Assembly (NCBI GenBank): GCA_025201375.1
Contig: JAIWZP010000002.1
Location: 806,001-870,000, forward strand
Length of the DNA: 64,000 nucleotides
Direction: 5' to 3'
Source of the DNA: Gongronella butleri
Lineage: Eukaryota; Mucoromycota; Mucoromycetes; Mucorales; Cunninghamellaceae
Positions 14,033 to 25,474 of the stretch are shown here, one piece after another; position 1 is the stretch's first letter; the number at the start of each line of letters is the position of its first letter. Made by a program: the position numbers and the translations under genes. Under the pieces are notes generated by a model. The model did no database searches and was not told the origin of the DNA. It saw only the letters and a list, made by a program, of their open reading frames with translations.

Positions 14033-14836
14033 ATGGTATTTGGCCGACTGCTGCGCATGTACTCGAAGAGCTATGAGCGTCGGCCTGTGTTGACGCTGTG
14101 CTGCGTGAATGCGATGTTGGGGATCATGGGGGACGGCCTTGCGCAGGGGATGTTGCGGTACGATGCGTGGGCATCGCGCCAACAACAAACGGCGCATCTG
14201 CTAGAAGAACATCTGCCGCCCAAGCTGCAGCAACATCCGACGAACCATCAAAACGATGGCCAGCAGCCGGGCCTGCGCTACGACTGGGTGCGCACCATGC
14301 GATTTGCCGCCTACAATTTCAGTGTCGCGCCAATTGCAGGCGGCTGGTATATCCTGCTCGATCGCCTGTTCCCAAACCCCGCCGCCGCCACCAGTGCAAA
14401 GCCGCGACGCATCAATTGGATCCCCGTGAAGCGCATGGTAAGCGCCGTAAAATAAAAAAAAAATGGAAAAAAAAAGAAACTAAAGGCAAGCATGCACGCC
14501 CAATTTTTTTCTTTTTTTACGCGCTAGGGGCTGGACCAGCTTTTGTTTGCGCCTGCGGGCCTGGTGTTATTTTTCACAGTGATGGGATTTGCCGAAACGC
14601 GGACGTGGCATGGGATCAAGGAGAAATTCCAAGACGCGTATTTGCCCGCGCTGACGGCCAATTACAAGGTGTGGCCACTTGTGCAATTGATCAATTTCAC
14701 TTTTGTTCCTTTGCCGTTCCGTCTTCCGTTTGTCAATTCCATTGGGATTCTGTGGAATGGCTACCTCAGCTGGTTGAACAATGCATCCAAGCGATATGAA
14801 GAGGAACACTACACGCTCACGCACTCCTCGCTTTAG
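14033..14836 (+). CDS. Mpv17/PMP22 family membrane protein (Sym1-like)
   Basis: Small four-span protein of the inner mitochondrial or peroxisomal membrane; family members (Mpv17, Sym1, PMP22, Woronin body protein WSC) are linked to membrane permeability and stress tolerance. Two exons, 14033-14437 and 14528-14836, joined at a codon boundary, give 237 residues. Family marks are the N-terminal YSKSYERRPVLT start, GDGLAQ, the WYILLDRLF segment, DQLLFAPA, and the C-terminal signature WPLVQLINFTFVPLPFR followed by WNGYLSW. An insertion of about 40 Gln/His/Pro-rich residues sits between the first two segments (about 50-85), longer than in most relatives. Which organelle cannot be read from the sequence. 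Confidence 0.92.
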
Positions 14837-15874
14837 AGAAAAGCTTTAGAAACAGGGCGGCTTCAGGCCACGCGCGTCATGGCTTTGTGGCTCCCCTTTT
14901 TTTCCCCCTGCCAACGAATGGCATCATATCATAGAGTCTTGAAAAAAAACTCCCTTTGCGATCCATTGTGCCCCCTTTATTTCATGGGCAGGCTTCTTGG
15001 CTCCTTGTTTCAAAAGCGACGCTGCATCGTGTCGTGCCCCCCTCCCTTTTTTTGATTAGTTTTCTTTGCATACTACGATTCATCGAAATTAAAAAAAAAA
15101 AAAAGGATCACATTTCAAAAATAGACAAATGTGTCATCTTAATTGCAAAACGAGTTGTGTGGTTGCATGGTGTTGCGCAACACGCAGCATGCAGTCAGCA
15201 GGTTCGGAAATGCAGGCAAGCGGGAGATTTTGCGTGCCGTCGTTCTGCAAAATAGGAAGCCAAGCAGGCGGTGGATATATTTTCGCTCTTTCTCTTCTCC
15301 CGACTTTTTGTGGTCCCTCCCCCCCCTCCTTGCGCAGTTGCATGTGCCATCCTGATGATTTCAAGCGTCCATCAGGGCATTGACAGGTGGCATTCCGGTC
15401 GTCATGCGGTAAACATGATGTGAGACGCACATGACCCACCGCCAAAAGAGAGCGGTGATGGGGTTCAGACGCACACACACAAAAAAAAAAAAATGAAAGG
15501 GGCACCAGCCATTCAGAATTGGCATGCATCTCAAGGCCACGATGAAAAGCCAGCGCTGAGAAAAAAAAAAAACGAGACAAAAAAGAGCGTGTGGGCCCTG
15601 GCCCTTTTGATTTAAGGTTGACATTGGTTGCCCCTTTTCCCCAACATCGCTTGGATCGGAGTCGATCCTCAGGGCAAACCCAAACGATGCTTTTGGACAT
15701 GCCCCACTCGACCAAAAAAGCAAAAAAAGCAAAAAAGAGAGAAACGAGGGTTGCATGATTTATGATGAAAGGGGGAGGGGATGTGGTATTCTGGAAGTTG
15801 GGAAAGGGAGGAAGATGAGACAAGAGACAAAAAGAGGAGAAAGGGGATGCTATATGGTGATGGATTGGGATTAT
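14837..15874. other. Convergent intergenic region
   Basis: Lies between the 3' ends of the Mpv17 gene (+) and the DUF1752 gene (-). I see only homopolymers and short meaningless frames. Confidence 0.6.
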
Positions 15875-16908
15875 CTACATGGCGGCTTGGTGTTGTTGGA
15901 GGAACCATTGATCCAGTCTGTCGTGGCGGCAATGGCAGCGACGCAATGGCGATGCCGTGCCGTCCATGATATTGGCGGCATCGGCAGCTGCTGCGTCTGC
16001 GGCGGCGGCAGCGGCCGCTTGCTTTTGCAAGAGAGCTGTCAGCAGAGAAATGGGCTGCTGTTGCTTGGCGGCGGGCAGCGCATCAAAGTCGCCGTCCATG
16101 ACGCTGGAATCGGACGACGACGACGACGTGTAGCAGCCGTCTTCTTGGAAATAGTCATCGTCTTCATCGTACAGGCTGTCGATGTCGCTGCCGTCGTCGG
16201 ATTCGTCCATATCGATGAAGAATTTGGACCGCGAAGGCGACGTGGATGCAGAATCAGGCATTGTGGCGGCAGCAGCAGCAACAGCTGGGGCCTCGGCGGA
16301 GGTCGCGACAGCAGCAGCACAAGCAGCTGCCGCTTCCGGTTGCACAGCATCGAGAATTTGCGCATTTTGATAAGATAACGACGGCAGGGAGCGTGTACGC
16401 ATCAGGCGCGGCCGGCGCGGCTCTTGATCGGTGCTTGCGCGACGGCCAAGGCTCTGATCGTGCTTGCTGGTCATCATCATGGACGAGGGGGTATCGTGGT
16501 GCGCGTGTGTGGTGTCATTGTGAGGCAGTGTCATGGTGGACGGCAACCCCGACGGCCGACGTAACCGTGTCTCGCGGTACCATAATCGCCACGACATGTT
16601 CTCCAGTCGGAACCCATCGCGCAAATTGCGCTTGCACTTTGTAAAAGCTACATAAAAAATGAAAAAACAAAACAAAAAAAAAAAAAAGATGAATGAAAAA
16701 GATCTTTACTGGGAATAGTCGGGTGAAGTAGCCTTGGCAACGGGGCTTGGGGCGTGGCAGCCAAGCTGTCATTTTTTTTTAAATCAAAAAGCGAACGAGA
16801 CGTACCGGCCCACAACGAGGACAATTGATCCAAATTGTTGTAATTAAAAGAGGTCTTGTCGTGTAGACTTGCAAAAAAAAGCTGCATATCCATCACCGTG
16901 CCGGACAT
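15875..16908 (-). CDS. DUF1752 (AreA/Nit2 N-terminal type) regulator without zinc finger
   Basis: Predicted 291-residue protein with exons 16908-16806 and 16647-15875. Joining them recreates the DUF1752 core LWAAFTKCKRN...DGFRLENMSWRLWYRE at about residues 33-61, a motif otherwise found at the N terminus of AreA/Nit2-type nitrogen GATA factors and some cell-cycle or stress regulators. No GATA finger follows; the rest is low-complexity, with SLPSLSYQNAQILDAV near 130, Ala tracts, an acidic segment (DESDDGSDIDSLYDEDDDY) and a Gln/Ala-rich end. Intron 1 contains a GC-rich 56-base stretch with its own splice-like edges (see findings). Likely a nuclear or signalling cofactor; the specific role is unknown. 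Confidence 0.85.
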
Positions 16909-18159
16909 GATAGAAAAAGAGAAGGGTGGTGTAAAAAAAAATAAAGAATGGAAAAAGCAGAAGAAAAAGGGCAAAAAAAAAAGATACGGGCGGCGATTCT
17001 CTTTTTGTGTTTGTCGCTCTGCATTGCCTGTTTTTGCTTTTCCCCCAAAAAAATGGGTCTCACAAACAAGCCAGCAGTTGCCTTCTTGGTTTCTCATTGG
17101 CATCTTGCCTCTGAACCCTCTTTTTCCGCCCATTGGGGCAGCAGCAATTGCCCCATTTCACCCAAAAAAAAAAACACACACACAAAACAAAAAAGACAGA
17201 AAGCCCCCCCCTTCCATCCCCCTCCCTCCACTCCCCCCAAGCCAAGCCATCTTGCCGAGACAGAAAGAGAATTAAGGGCCCCAGGGCCTATTGCTTTCGA
17301 TTGCAAAAATACACCATTGCTTCCAATCGCATATAAAAAAAAACAAAACAAAAACATCCTGGGACCTCGCGGGTGGCTCTAGCTTTTTTTTTTTTTGATG
17401 TGGTCCAATCCCTTTTATCGGCCGCCCATCGACTTATCTTTAGGTTGGTGCTTGATGGACGCTAGGTTTGTGCGCCTTCCGACGCAGAATCGACGCAATC
17501 TTGTCGCGCCAAGGTGAAACAGTTGTCCGCTTGGCTCTTTTTCTATCGCAATCATTGCGCACACGCCTCTTTGCCCATTCCCCCCGTCTTGGCTGCGGAG
17601 AAACGGAGAGCCACAAGCACGGGACTGATGAAATGATACCGAGTTCTATTCTTGTCTCGCCCACTCAAGACCCTGGGCGGCGCTTTTTACTATCTTTCGT
17701 TTCATTATCTAATGAAATGGGAGACGACGTGGTTTCTAGGCTCCGATGGCGATCGCCACAACTGGACGACTCGCGCCCCGCGATCAGACCAAGCGACAAG
17801 TCGTGTGTGTCACCACGGACTTGGTCGCCCACACCTGTGTCACATTGCAAACCTCCAAATCAATAGAGTGGCGATCTCTTGTAGAATCAAAAAAGCTATT
17901 AATCATGTCCATCCTCCCCCCATCATATAATAGGTCACCCGCTGGACAAATCTATTTTACCGGCGCGGCCCCTCTTTAATTTCAAACCTTCCTTTTTTAT
18001 TTTTATTTTTTGCTCAGGCAGCGCCACGCAAGGGAGATCATTCGAGAGCATCCTGCATGGACGAGAAGCGTGGCAAGACGAGGGTTCGCATTTTCATGGC
18101 ATGTGCGGCCAATCCAAGGTCCCCAGCACCATGAGAATCACCATCTTGGCGCTGCATCA

Positions 18160-18192
<33 letters not shown>

Positions 18193-19123
18193 ACAGGGGA
18201 GAGGGAAACGGGATCGCGTGGAAAGCACTGCATTGGCATGGCCGTGCAACGTAGGGGAGTTACTGGCACCATCCACGTGGCCGAGCCCAACAAAATCAAA
18301 ATAGAGATGCTATGCCTCATTTTGACGATAACCGGCCCGATGGAACAACCTTTACTTCCGCCGAAAAGGGGAAAAAATGCGCGCATCCAAGCACGTCGAC
18401 GTCGGGGTGCGTGGGACAAAAGGTGTCAATTGTGCGAAATCTGGCAAAATCTGGCAAAATCACTTTTTGCCCAGGGACCACAATGACTTTTTGTGTTCCC
18501 TTCCTCCCATGGCCAAGTATAGATAAACTCTGACAGCGTGCAAGACACGAGCTCATTCGCTGTGAGCTTGGCCACGCTCAAAAGCACTTTCAATCGATTA
18601 GCGGTGAGGGCGTAAAATGCACAGACTGCGCCTCGCGCGCGCTGGGAACACCTTTTTCTGGTGTCACCCGCATATTTGTATTTTAAAAAAACACACTTTC
18701 CCAAGGCAGGTTAAGATAAAACAAGCGCATCCAATCAAGATATGATTGCAGGCCAAGTTTAAAAAAAAAAAAAAAAAGGCGCGTCGCGACGACTCCAGAT
18801 CGAGGACGCCGGCACACCTAAAGAGAAGAGTACTGTTGTCCACGATTCGATTCACCGATCTCTTAGTTGACCCTCGCCGTCATTTCTATTTTGCGCGTCG
18901 CGATTAAATTGCTTCAAAGGCCGTGCAGAGAGTTTCAACTCGATATCGACAATAGTTGCCTATACACCCTTTGATTGGAGGGACCGGCAACGTCTTTAAC
19001 CTGCCATGGGAACTCGCCGCAGGCTTTCAAAATGGCGCAAGAGGAGACCAAACAAAAACAATTGATGCGCCCCCAAGTTGGTGCTTTTCACACCTATTCC
19101 TCAAACACTTCTTTTTTCAGCCC
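16909..19123. other. Intergenic region with a 30-base A run
   Basis: No gene recognised. Contains A30 at 18161-18190, another A16-type run near 18761, and small tandem words such as AAATCTGGC repeated at about 18437-18462. The first part is the promoter of the DUF1752 gene and the last 100 bases lead into the small protein at 19124. Confidence 0.6.
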
Positions 19124-19429
19124 ATGTCTTATAATCAATCCAAGAATGGCGGCTCGTCGGGCTACTACAACTCGTCTGGCAGCGGCAACCAGGGATCAAA
19201 TTCGCAAGGCTATTCGTATACTTCGTCTGGCAACAACTCGCAAGGCAATCACTATTGCAACCGTGGCGAGTCCAAGGCCTCGGGCGGCTCCTATCACTAT
19301 TCGAATAACGACAGCAGCTATTATTACCAAAACTCGAATGGCTCGACCTACTACAATGATGGCAACGGCTATTCGCAATACACGTTCCCCCGAAATAACC
19401 CTCGTTACAACGGCGAGTCCAATTATTAA
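19124..19429 (+). CDS. Small Ser/Gly/Asn/Tyr-rich low-complexity protein
   Basis: A 101-residue protein beginning MSYNQSKNGG, made almost entirely of Ser, Gly, Asn, Tyr and Gln with recurring SSGYYN, YSYTSSG, SYHYSN, YYYQNSNGSTYYN units. The start chosen is the ATG right after a ttttttcagccc context; no signal peptide or membrane segment is visible. Codon use is C-ending like the real genes here and a polyadenylation signal follows within 15 bases, which supports expression. I associate similar short proteins with Mucoromycota, but know of no function. The Tyr/Gly/Asn spacing resembles prion-like or phase-separating segments; this is only a compositional remark. Confidence 0.75.
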   Translation: MSYNQSKNGGSSGYYNSSGSGNQGSNSQGYSYTSSGNNSQGNHYCNRGESKASGGSYHYSNNDSSYYYQNSNGSTYYNDGNGYSQYTFPRNNPRYNGESNY

Positions 19430-19440
19430 GCTTCCATGAA

Positions 19441-19446
19441 AATAAA
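19441..19446 (+). terminator. AATAAA polyadenylation signal of the small low-complexity gene
   Basis: AATAAA 12 bases after the stop codon. Confidence 0.55.
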
Positions 19447-20221
19447 ACAAGTGCCGCGCCGTCCTTGGGCGACGTGGCGACGTTTGTGCAAGTTTTTCTT
19501 GTTTTATAGTCTTTACATGTGTTGGAAGCGAGCGAAAAAGGCTATTTCATGAATGAGCAACCACTCTGCACGACGCATCAGCTGCACGCTTGCCTGTGGT
19601 GCTCCATAGCCCTGAAGGCGATCGTCGAGAAATGTAACCTGCGACCACGCGTGTGTCACAGGCTGGCTCCAAAAAAAAAAGTAAGGAAAAACTTACGTAC
19701 CATACGCGTTTGAATCCATGAAATCAGGGCCACAGACTATTACTTTTGGCACGATCCGACGATCGGGTGCGCAGTATGATACAGTACTGTACTGTACAGT
19801 ACGCCTCGTTCTCTGAGCAGCGGCGCGATCCAGGGGCTATGATAGTTCACTTTTCATTATCATGGTTTCTACTAGGGGAAAGCACTTATTATTTTCGGCA
19901 TCATGTTATCCAATCAGCTTTGCAAAGCCATCGCGTATGATACATTTGTAGCGAGGCTGCTAGGGGTTTGAAATGCAGGCATTCAACAGAATGGCAAAAA
20001 AAAAAAAAAAAAAACGAGAGAGAAAATACAAAATATTGTAAGATCTGCTCGCGTTTTACGATTTTTGCATTTCTCGTCTCGTTTTCCTTGGGCGAGCGAT
20101 CTTCTCAAATCTCCACTGGTCTTGGCTTCTTTTGACGGTGCAAAAGGCTTGAGTTGGGAGTCCAGGCTCCAGCAGCGCGCAACACGACAAAAACGAAGCA
20201 ATCGTTGGATTTTAGCGTTTG

Positions 20222-21110
20222 GAAAGCGTGCTTTTCGAATTTTGCCGGCTTGCTGGGCTTCCAGAAATTTTTTTACAGCTTGCCTGCCCGCCGATGAAAG
20301 TCGCTTCATGGGATGAGGTACTCACCAGATGTGCACAGGAGAGGTCCGCCCGATTTTTTTTGAACCCGTCAAATTCGAAAACGCCAAGTTTGACCTGTTT
20401 TGCATTTATCTCGCCATCTGCTTGGCCGAGCCCGCTCAAAAGTTCCTGCATCGCGTTCAGCGCGAAATTTGTAACAAAAAAGCTTAAACTCCCAAAGCGC
20501 TACGATCACTTTTGAAAAATTCAGGGGTCACTCAGGGGTCACACATTCAAACTCAGAAAATGCCAAATTTGTGAAATTTCGAACTCAGAGTGATCAATGC
20601 ATCCCAAACAGGTAATTCCGACAATTTGCTATTGGCTGACAAGATGGCTCCAGGTCGCCCAAGATTAGAAAAAAATGACCAACAAAGAGCGGTGACGCAG
20701 CATGATGAACGGTGATCGACTGAAAAGCCTACGTAGACATAAATCCAAATAAATCCGTTTGGAAAACTACAGTACACACCAGACACCAGCGCTTTGCTTG
20801 AGAAACGTGTCAATACAGTACGTACGTACAGTAGTAGAAGATACTGTAGATGCATTCATGGCCCCTTGCTTCTTTTTTCACTATGATAGGCAAATTGGCA
20901 AATCTGCAATACTGTACTGTACATAAATAAAAATCGCTGGTTGACTTGACGGATCGCGAGCAAAAAAGAAGGGAGGAGCATACAGTATGATACGTATCGC
21001 CATTGAAGATTTTGGTGAAAAAATGAATTTTCTCTGTCAGTTTTTTTGGTCGTGCACCAGTGAATTGAAGAAGAAACTGGGCTCATTCGAAAGAGGAGAT
21101 TACAGTAAGT
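20222..21110 (+). repeat. Dispersed repeat family 2, copy A
   Basis: Direct repeat of 49532-50416. Near-identical blocks include CCAGAAATTTTTTTACAGC (20261), AAAGCTTAAAC.CCCAAAGCG (20479), ATTCAGGGGTCACTCAGGGG (20519), AACTC.GAGTGATCAATGCA (20581) and GAATTTTCTCTGT (21023). Overall similarity looks near 80 percent in the first 450 bases and lower after. No protein-coding capacity seen. Confidence 0.8.
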
Positions 21111-21760
21111 AGGAAGCTGTCGTCTTCTTGGACACGAGGTCAAAAGCGCCATGACTCGCTGTTTCCATTATTGTCGAGAAAATCGCGTCCAAACATTTGT
21201 GAAATGTTTGACCAGATTTTTCTACAGTACAGTAGCGTGCAAATTAATGTTGTTCATCGGGCGAAGAACTACAGTAACCTGAAAATGACACCAGATTGTG
21301 TCTCTTTTGAATGGCGCCGCCACTTTTTCGTCGTTCATGCACTGAAATTTTGAGAAGAGTCATGCTAAATTTGTAAAATGTCAAGATTTTGGATTCAACT
21401 GCTGCACGACGACCCAGTGTCCCAGTCGGTCACTGGTTTCAATGGCTTGTGGGAAAAAGACGTGCCGAAATATCATACTTTACAGTATAAATAATTTCAT
21501 CGAGATCGAAACACAGGTTACCTAGCAAATGACGATTTTGTAAAAAAAAAAGCGATTTTTTCAATATCGACGAGCATCGGTCAAGCCAATTATGATTGCC
21601 ACCTATGATATGATATTTTTTTTTGCATCATGCCCTCCTGATGAGCCGGTGCGCCGCGTGGACGGCTGCTGGTGCGATCTGGCGCAGTATGATATGATAA
21701 GATGATTTCTTTTACAGTACTACTGTAGTAGAATGTTCGGCGCCAAAACAAGGCGGTCAC

Positions 21761-21766
21761 TTTATT
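21761..21766 (-). terminator. AATAAA overlapping the stop codon of the transporter gene
   Basis: Minus-strand AATAAA whose internal TAA is the stop codon at 21764-21762. It may be coincidence or a very compact 3' end. Confidence 0.35.
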
Positions 21767-24134
21767 TTAGATAGATGACATAGATTTCTAGGACAATGAT
21801 ACATGCGACACTGAGGAAGATCATGGGCAGCAAGAGCAGATTCCACTTTAAAAAGGAGCCGTAGCCGAGCGAGAAGATGCCCTTTGTGCGCAGAATGTGT
21901 TCAAACCTGTGTCAAAAAAAAAGTCAATGGATGATGTATTATTTTCAAGAGTGTGATTTTACATGATGCCTGCCAAGCTGCCGACGAGGGTGAGGCATGC
22001 GCCGAGGTTGCTTCCTGCAATGACGGCGAGCAGGACGGCCTGCTGTGTTGCTGGGTTTTGCTGAAAGACGGGCTGGAAGGTTTGGTCCTGGATGATGCGT
22101 GTGAGGAGGATCGTGGCGGGCAGGTTGTTGACGAGCTGGCACAGGAGCACGGTGATGGCCATGAAGGCAAAGAGGGCAACATAGGGGTTGACGGTCAGCA
22201 CGACGAGACCCGAGGCAAACACGCGTGTCCATCCGAGATTGGACAAGACCTCGACCAGCACAAACATGCCAAGGCTGAAGGGCAGCACGGTCCACGGCAG
22301 GCGGCGCAGCACCGACCACGTGACGCTCTGTTTCCAGTGCCATGCCGTCACATTGTTGTCCTTTTCAGCCGCGTCGTCGCCCTCTGCGCCATCCAAGCCC
22401 GTCGGTGAGTGCTTGTCGTCGTCATCAGCATCGACATTGGTATTGTTATCATTGTCGCTGCTGCTGGCGGCGGCGGTGGTGGCTGTGGCGAGTGTGGTCA
22501 TGGTTGTCGTGGTTGTGGACGCGGTGATGGTGGCGGTGGTGGTGGGTGGCGGGACAGACGCGGACGAGATGCGGCGCGATTGGTACAGCGGGCTGGGCGA
22601 TACGGACAGCGATGTGGACATGGCGGCCACGGAGGATGCCGGGCGGTACGTGGCCTGCGTAAGATCCAAGTTGTTGCCGCCTGACGAGGATGAAAACGAA
22701 GAAAAAGGCGCGTCATTGTCATCGTCGTCGCCATCCTTGTTCTTTTTGCCGTGATGGAGCGTGTCCAATTCGTGCAGACCGGCCGTCAGCACCTGATCCT
22801 GGTTCATGTCGGGCAGCACAGCCGACAGCAGCATTGCCGGAGGTAAAATGTCGTCCGTGGATGAAGAACAAGCGGCTGCAGGCGGCACCGTGAGCGCCGC
22901 AGCCGATACCATGGAATTGGACGGCGACAGCGGCGGTGACGGGTAGTCGGTCGTGGACTCGGCCTTTGTGGCGTCCACCATGGCGAAATCGCGCTTTTCT
23001 TGTTGCTTTTTGTGCTTTTGCTTTGTGGCGCCATCATAAATCAGATCGCGCGCAAAAGCGAGCACGGCGAACGGCAGGGTGACCATCCACACGGACACGC
23101 CGTGGACAAAGGAAGTGCCGATGAGCGTGGCCAGGCACGTGAACAACAAGAAAATGCCAATGTACGCGCCTCGACGATCGATCAGGAACGACGCGGGCTC
23201 AATATCGTCGTCGGGCCGCAAAATCTGCTTGGGAATGTAGTCGGGCTTGCGGAACACGAGACGCAGCACGGCGTACGCGACCACAAGGCCGCCCAGTGTC
23301 GGCAGCATCATCCACGCCGAGTAGCTCGCAAAGCTGATACCAAATGCCGTCGATACAATCACATTCGTGGGATTGCCAATGAACAATGCCATGGAGGCTG
23401 GATCAAACGAGATGACCAAATCCCAAATAAAGCGAGATCCGAACGAAACAAAAAAAAAAAAAAAAAAAAAAAGGCAAAAGCAGGTGAGTGGACTTTTTTA
23501 TTTTTTGGATGGAGGTTCTCGCACCCTCCCTATCCTCCCCCCCCTTTTTTTTTTTACCAATGTTGGCGGATGTGAACTCGCTCATCATGAATGCGGTGGG
23601 CAAGATGCCCGAGACGCGTGTAAAATAAGCGAGGAAGGATGTGCCTGTGAGTATGACGACGTCATTGCTTGTGAGGCCGCTGAGGACGCTTGTCATTGCG
23701 TAAAAGAGGGAAAAGGCGAGGGATCCGCGGCCATTGGCCTTTTTGGCAATGGCGAATGCCAGGAATTGGTAGATGCCGGTCATGTCCAATGACACACACA
23801 GGTAGGCGAGGGAGTAAAAGAGGATAAGCACGGCGTATGGCTGGACACCCATGGACCCGACGAGACCGGCCGCGACGGTGGCGCCGTCCGTGGCGCCGCA
23901 TGCCCAAAGTAAAAAGACGGCCAATGGCGGTGTGACGGCCAGGTTGAGTGCGAGTTTGCGGGGCACCCAAGCGCGCGGATAGCGCTGCTGCAGACGCGCA
24001 GTAAAGGGCACCGGGACGCGTACGGGGTAGATCACGGTGACTATGGTCAAAAGAAAGATAGCCAGCGCGACCCACGCGTATACAGTGAGCTGTTGGACGC
24101 TTGTGGTGACGTTGACGTTGGCAGAAGTTATCAT
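21762..24134 (-). CDS. ArsB/NhaD superfamily ion transporter (citrate transporter-like domain)
   Basis: Predicted polytopic membrane transporter of 718 residues. Exons 24134-23558, 23397-21963 and 21906-21762 chain in phase. The N-terminal half has about six spans and the family signature LTSNDVVILTGTSFLAYF at about 167-184; the exon 1/2 junction rebuilds EFTSANIASMALFIGNPTNV, the conserved re-entrant loop. The C-terminal half has the matching SNLGACLTLVGSLAGIM. Between them lies a hydrophilic loop of about 220 residues rich in Ser, Thr, Asp and poly-Thr (roughly 22350-22990), likely cytoplasmic and regulatory. Substrate cannot be read: arsenite, sodium/proton exchange and dicarboxylates all occur in the superfamily. 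The stop codon lies inside an AATAAA on the minus strand. Confidence 0.88.
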
Positions 24135-24754
24135 AGTGGGAAGAGAAGCATGTTTTTCTTGGAAACAGGGGAAAGGTCAGAAAAAAAGAGGCAGAAAATC
24201 CACGAATTGAGAGCAAGGGAGAGGTAAAAAAAAAAAAAAAGGGAGAGAGAGCGAAAGAAAAAAGAAGACGCAGCCCTGCATGGAAGAGCGGGCAATGGTG
24301 ATTGGCTATTTGTCGAATGCCCGCTTTCAAGAAAAAATCACAATACAAAATCGAGGCACCGCCGGCAGTGTTCTTCTTGTTCCTCCTCTTTCCCTAACTG
24401 GTCAATTCGTACGTGTCCCTTTATTCTTACCGTCCTTTTGCAGCGACAACAGCGATCCCCTCCTCCCGCGAATTGTTCACTTGTTACTCGTCAAAACGTC
24501 CATTGTGGATGGATGTCATCGATTCCACGGATGGATGCACTCTTTCACAATGGATGGATGGATGAATGGATTTGGATTGGCATTGATGGGCAAGGAATGG
24601 TCCATGAGCTCTTTTTTTTTCCAACAATGCTCTTCTTCCCTCATTCTATCCTCTTTTCATGACAAACGACAGTGCACATGCTGACGGGGGGAAACGCTGC
24701 TCAATGTCACAATGGATTGCTCATCCTCTTTTTTTTTTTGCGTTTTTGTAGGCC
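24135..24754. promoter_or_regulatory. Divergent promoter region of transporter and RPL13, with GGAT tract
   Basis: The two genes start outward from this interval. A tttttgtag acceptor sits 4 bases before the RPL13 ATG, so an intron in the RPL13 leader is likely; the gtacgt at about 24411 is one possible donor. Tandem GGAT units at 24506-24570 would then lie inside that intron. Confidence 0.5.
24506..24570 (+). repeat. Interrupted (GGAT)n tract upstream of RPL13
   Basis: Three blocks of two to three GGAT units. Comparable tracts occur in the leader introns of RPS10 and RPL10. Confidence 0.7.
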
Positions 24755-25474
24755 ATGGTTTTGAAGCACAACAACCAATTGCCCAACCAGCACTTCCGCA
24801 AGGAGTAAGCTTCTTTTTTTTTTTTTTTTCTTTTCTGCATAAAACAACATGCATTGACACAAACGTCACTTTTTTTTTTAAAAACTAGGTGGCAAAAGAA
24901 CGTTCGCACCTGGTTCGATCAAGCCGGTCGCAAGAAGGCTCGCCGCACTGCCCGTGTGCAAAAGGCTGCCCGCATTGCTCCTCGTCCCGTTGATGGCGCG
25001 CTCCGCCCTGCGGTCCGTTGCCCCACGATCCGCTACAACATGAAGTTGCGTGCTGGCCGTGGCTTCACTCTTGAGGAGATCAAGGAGGCTGGTTTGACTG
25101 CCAAGTATGCTCGCACCATTGGCATTGCCGTCGACCACCGCCGCCGCAACAAGTCGCAAGAGTCGCTCGAGCTCAATGTCCAGCGCCTCAAGGCCTACCA
25201 AGCCAAGTTGATTGTCTTCCCTCTCAAGGCTGGCAAGCCCAAGAAGGGTGACGCTGACGCCGCCGAGGTGGCCGCTGCCGTCCAGCACAAGGGTGCCGTC
25301 CTGCCCATTGAGCAGGTCGCCGCCGCCCCCGAGGCCCGTGCCATCACTGCCGAGGAGAAGGCCAAGAACGCCTACATGACCCTCCGCTACGCTCGCTCCG
25401 AGAAGCGCACCCTTGGTGCCCGCGAGAAGCGCGCCCGCGAAAAGGCCGAAGAAGAAGCCAACAAGAAGAAATAA
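24755..25474 (+). CDS. RPL13: 60S ribosomal protein L13 (eL13)
   Basis: Structural protein of the large cytosolic ribosomal subunit. Exons 24755-24804 and 24889-25474 give 211 residues, the normal size. The start [18 protein letters not shown] and the block [14 protein letters not shown], then RPVDGALRP and [10 protein letters not shown], are typical of eL13. The tail is Lys/Glu-rich (EKRALGA-like, ending EEEANKKK). Strong C-ending codon preference marks high expression. A leader intron probably ends just before the ATG. It is one of three ribosomal protein genes within 10.5 kb. AATAAA at 25529. Confidence 0.97.

Larger units (their letters stand above)
19430..21761. repeat. Repeat island 1, AT-rich with TACTGTA and ATGATA words
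   Basis: After the polyadenylation signal at 19441 there is no gene up to 21762. The stretch is marked by many copies of TACAGTA/TACTGTA and GTAC runs (for example near 19780, 20819, 20910, 21228, 21715) and of ATGATA/TATCAT (19776, 20990, 21473, 21605, 21691). Family-2 repeat copy A lies inside it. Confidence 0.65.

Noticed and set aside
23400..23500. Non-AG 3' splice site in the ArsB/NhaD-type gene
   Set aside because: I first placed the exon start inside a stretch without AG. The ccag acceptor at 23399-23398 restores the family motif SANIASMALFIGNPTN, so the intron is ordinary.
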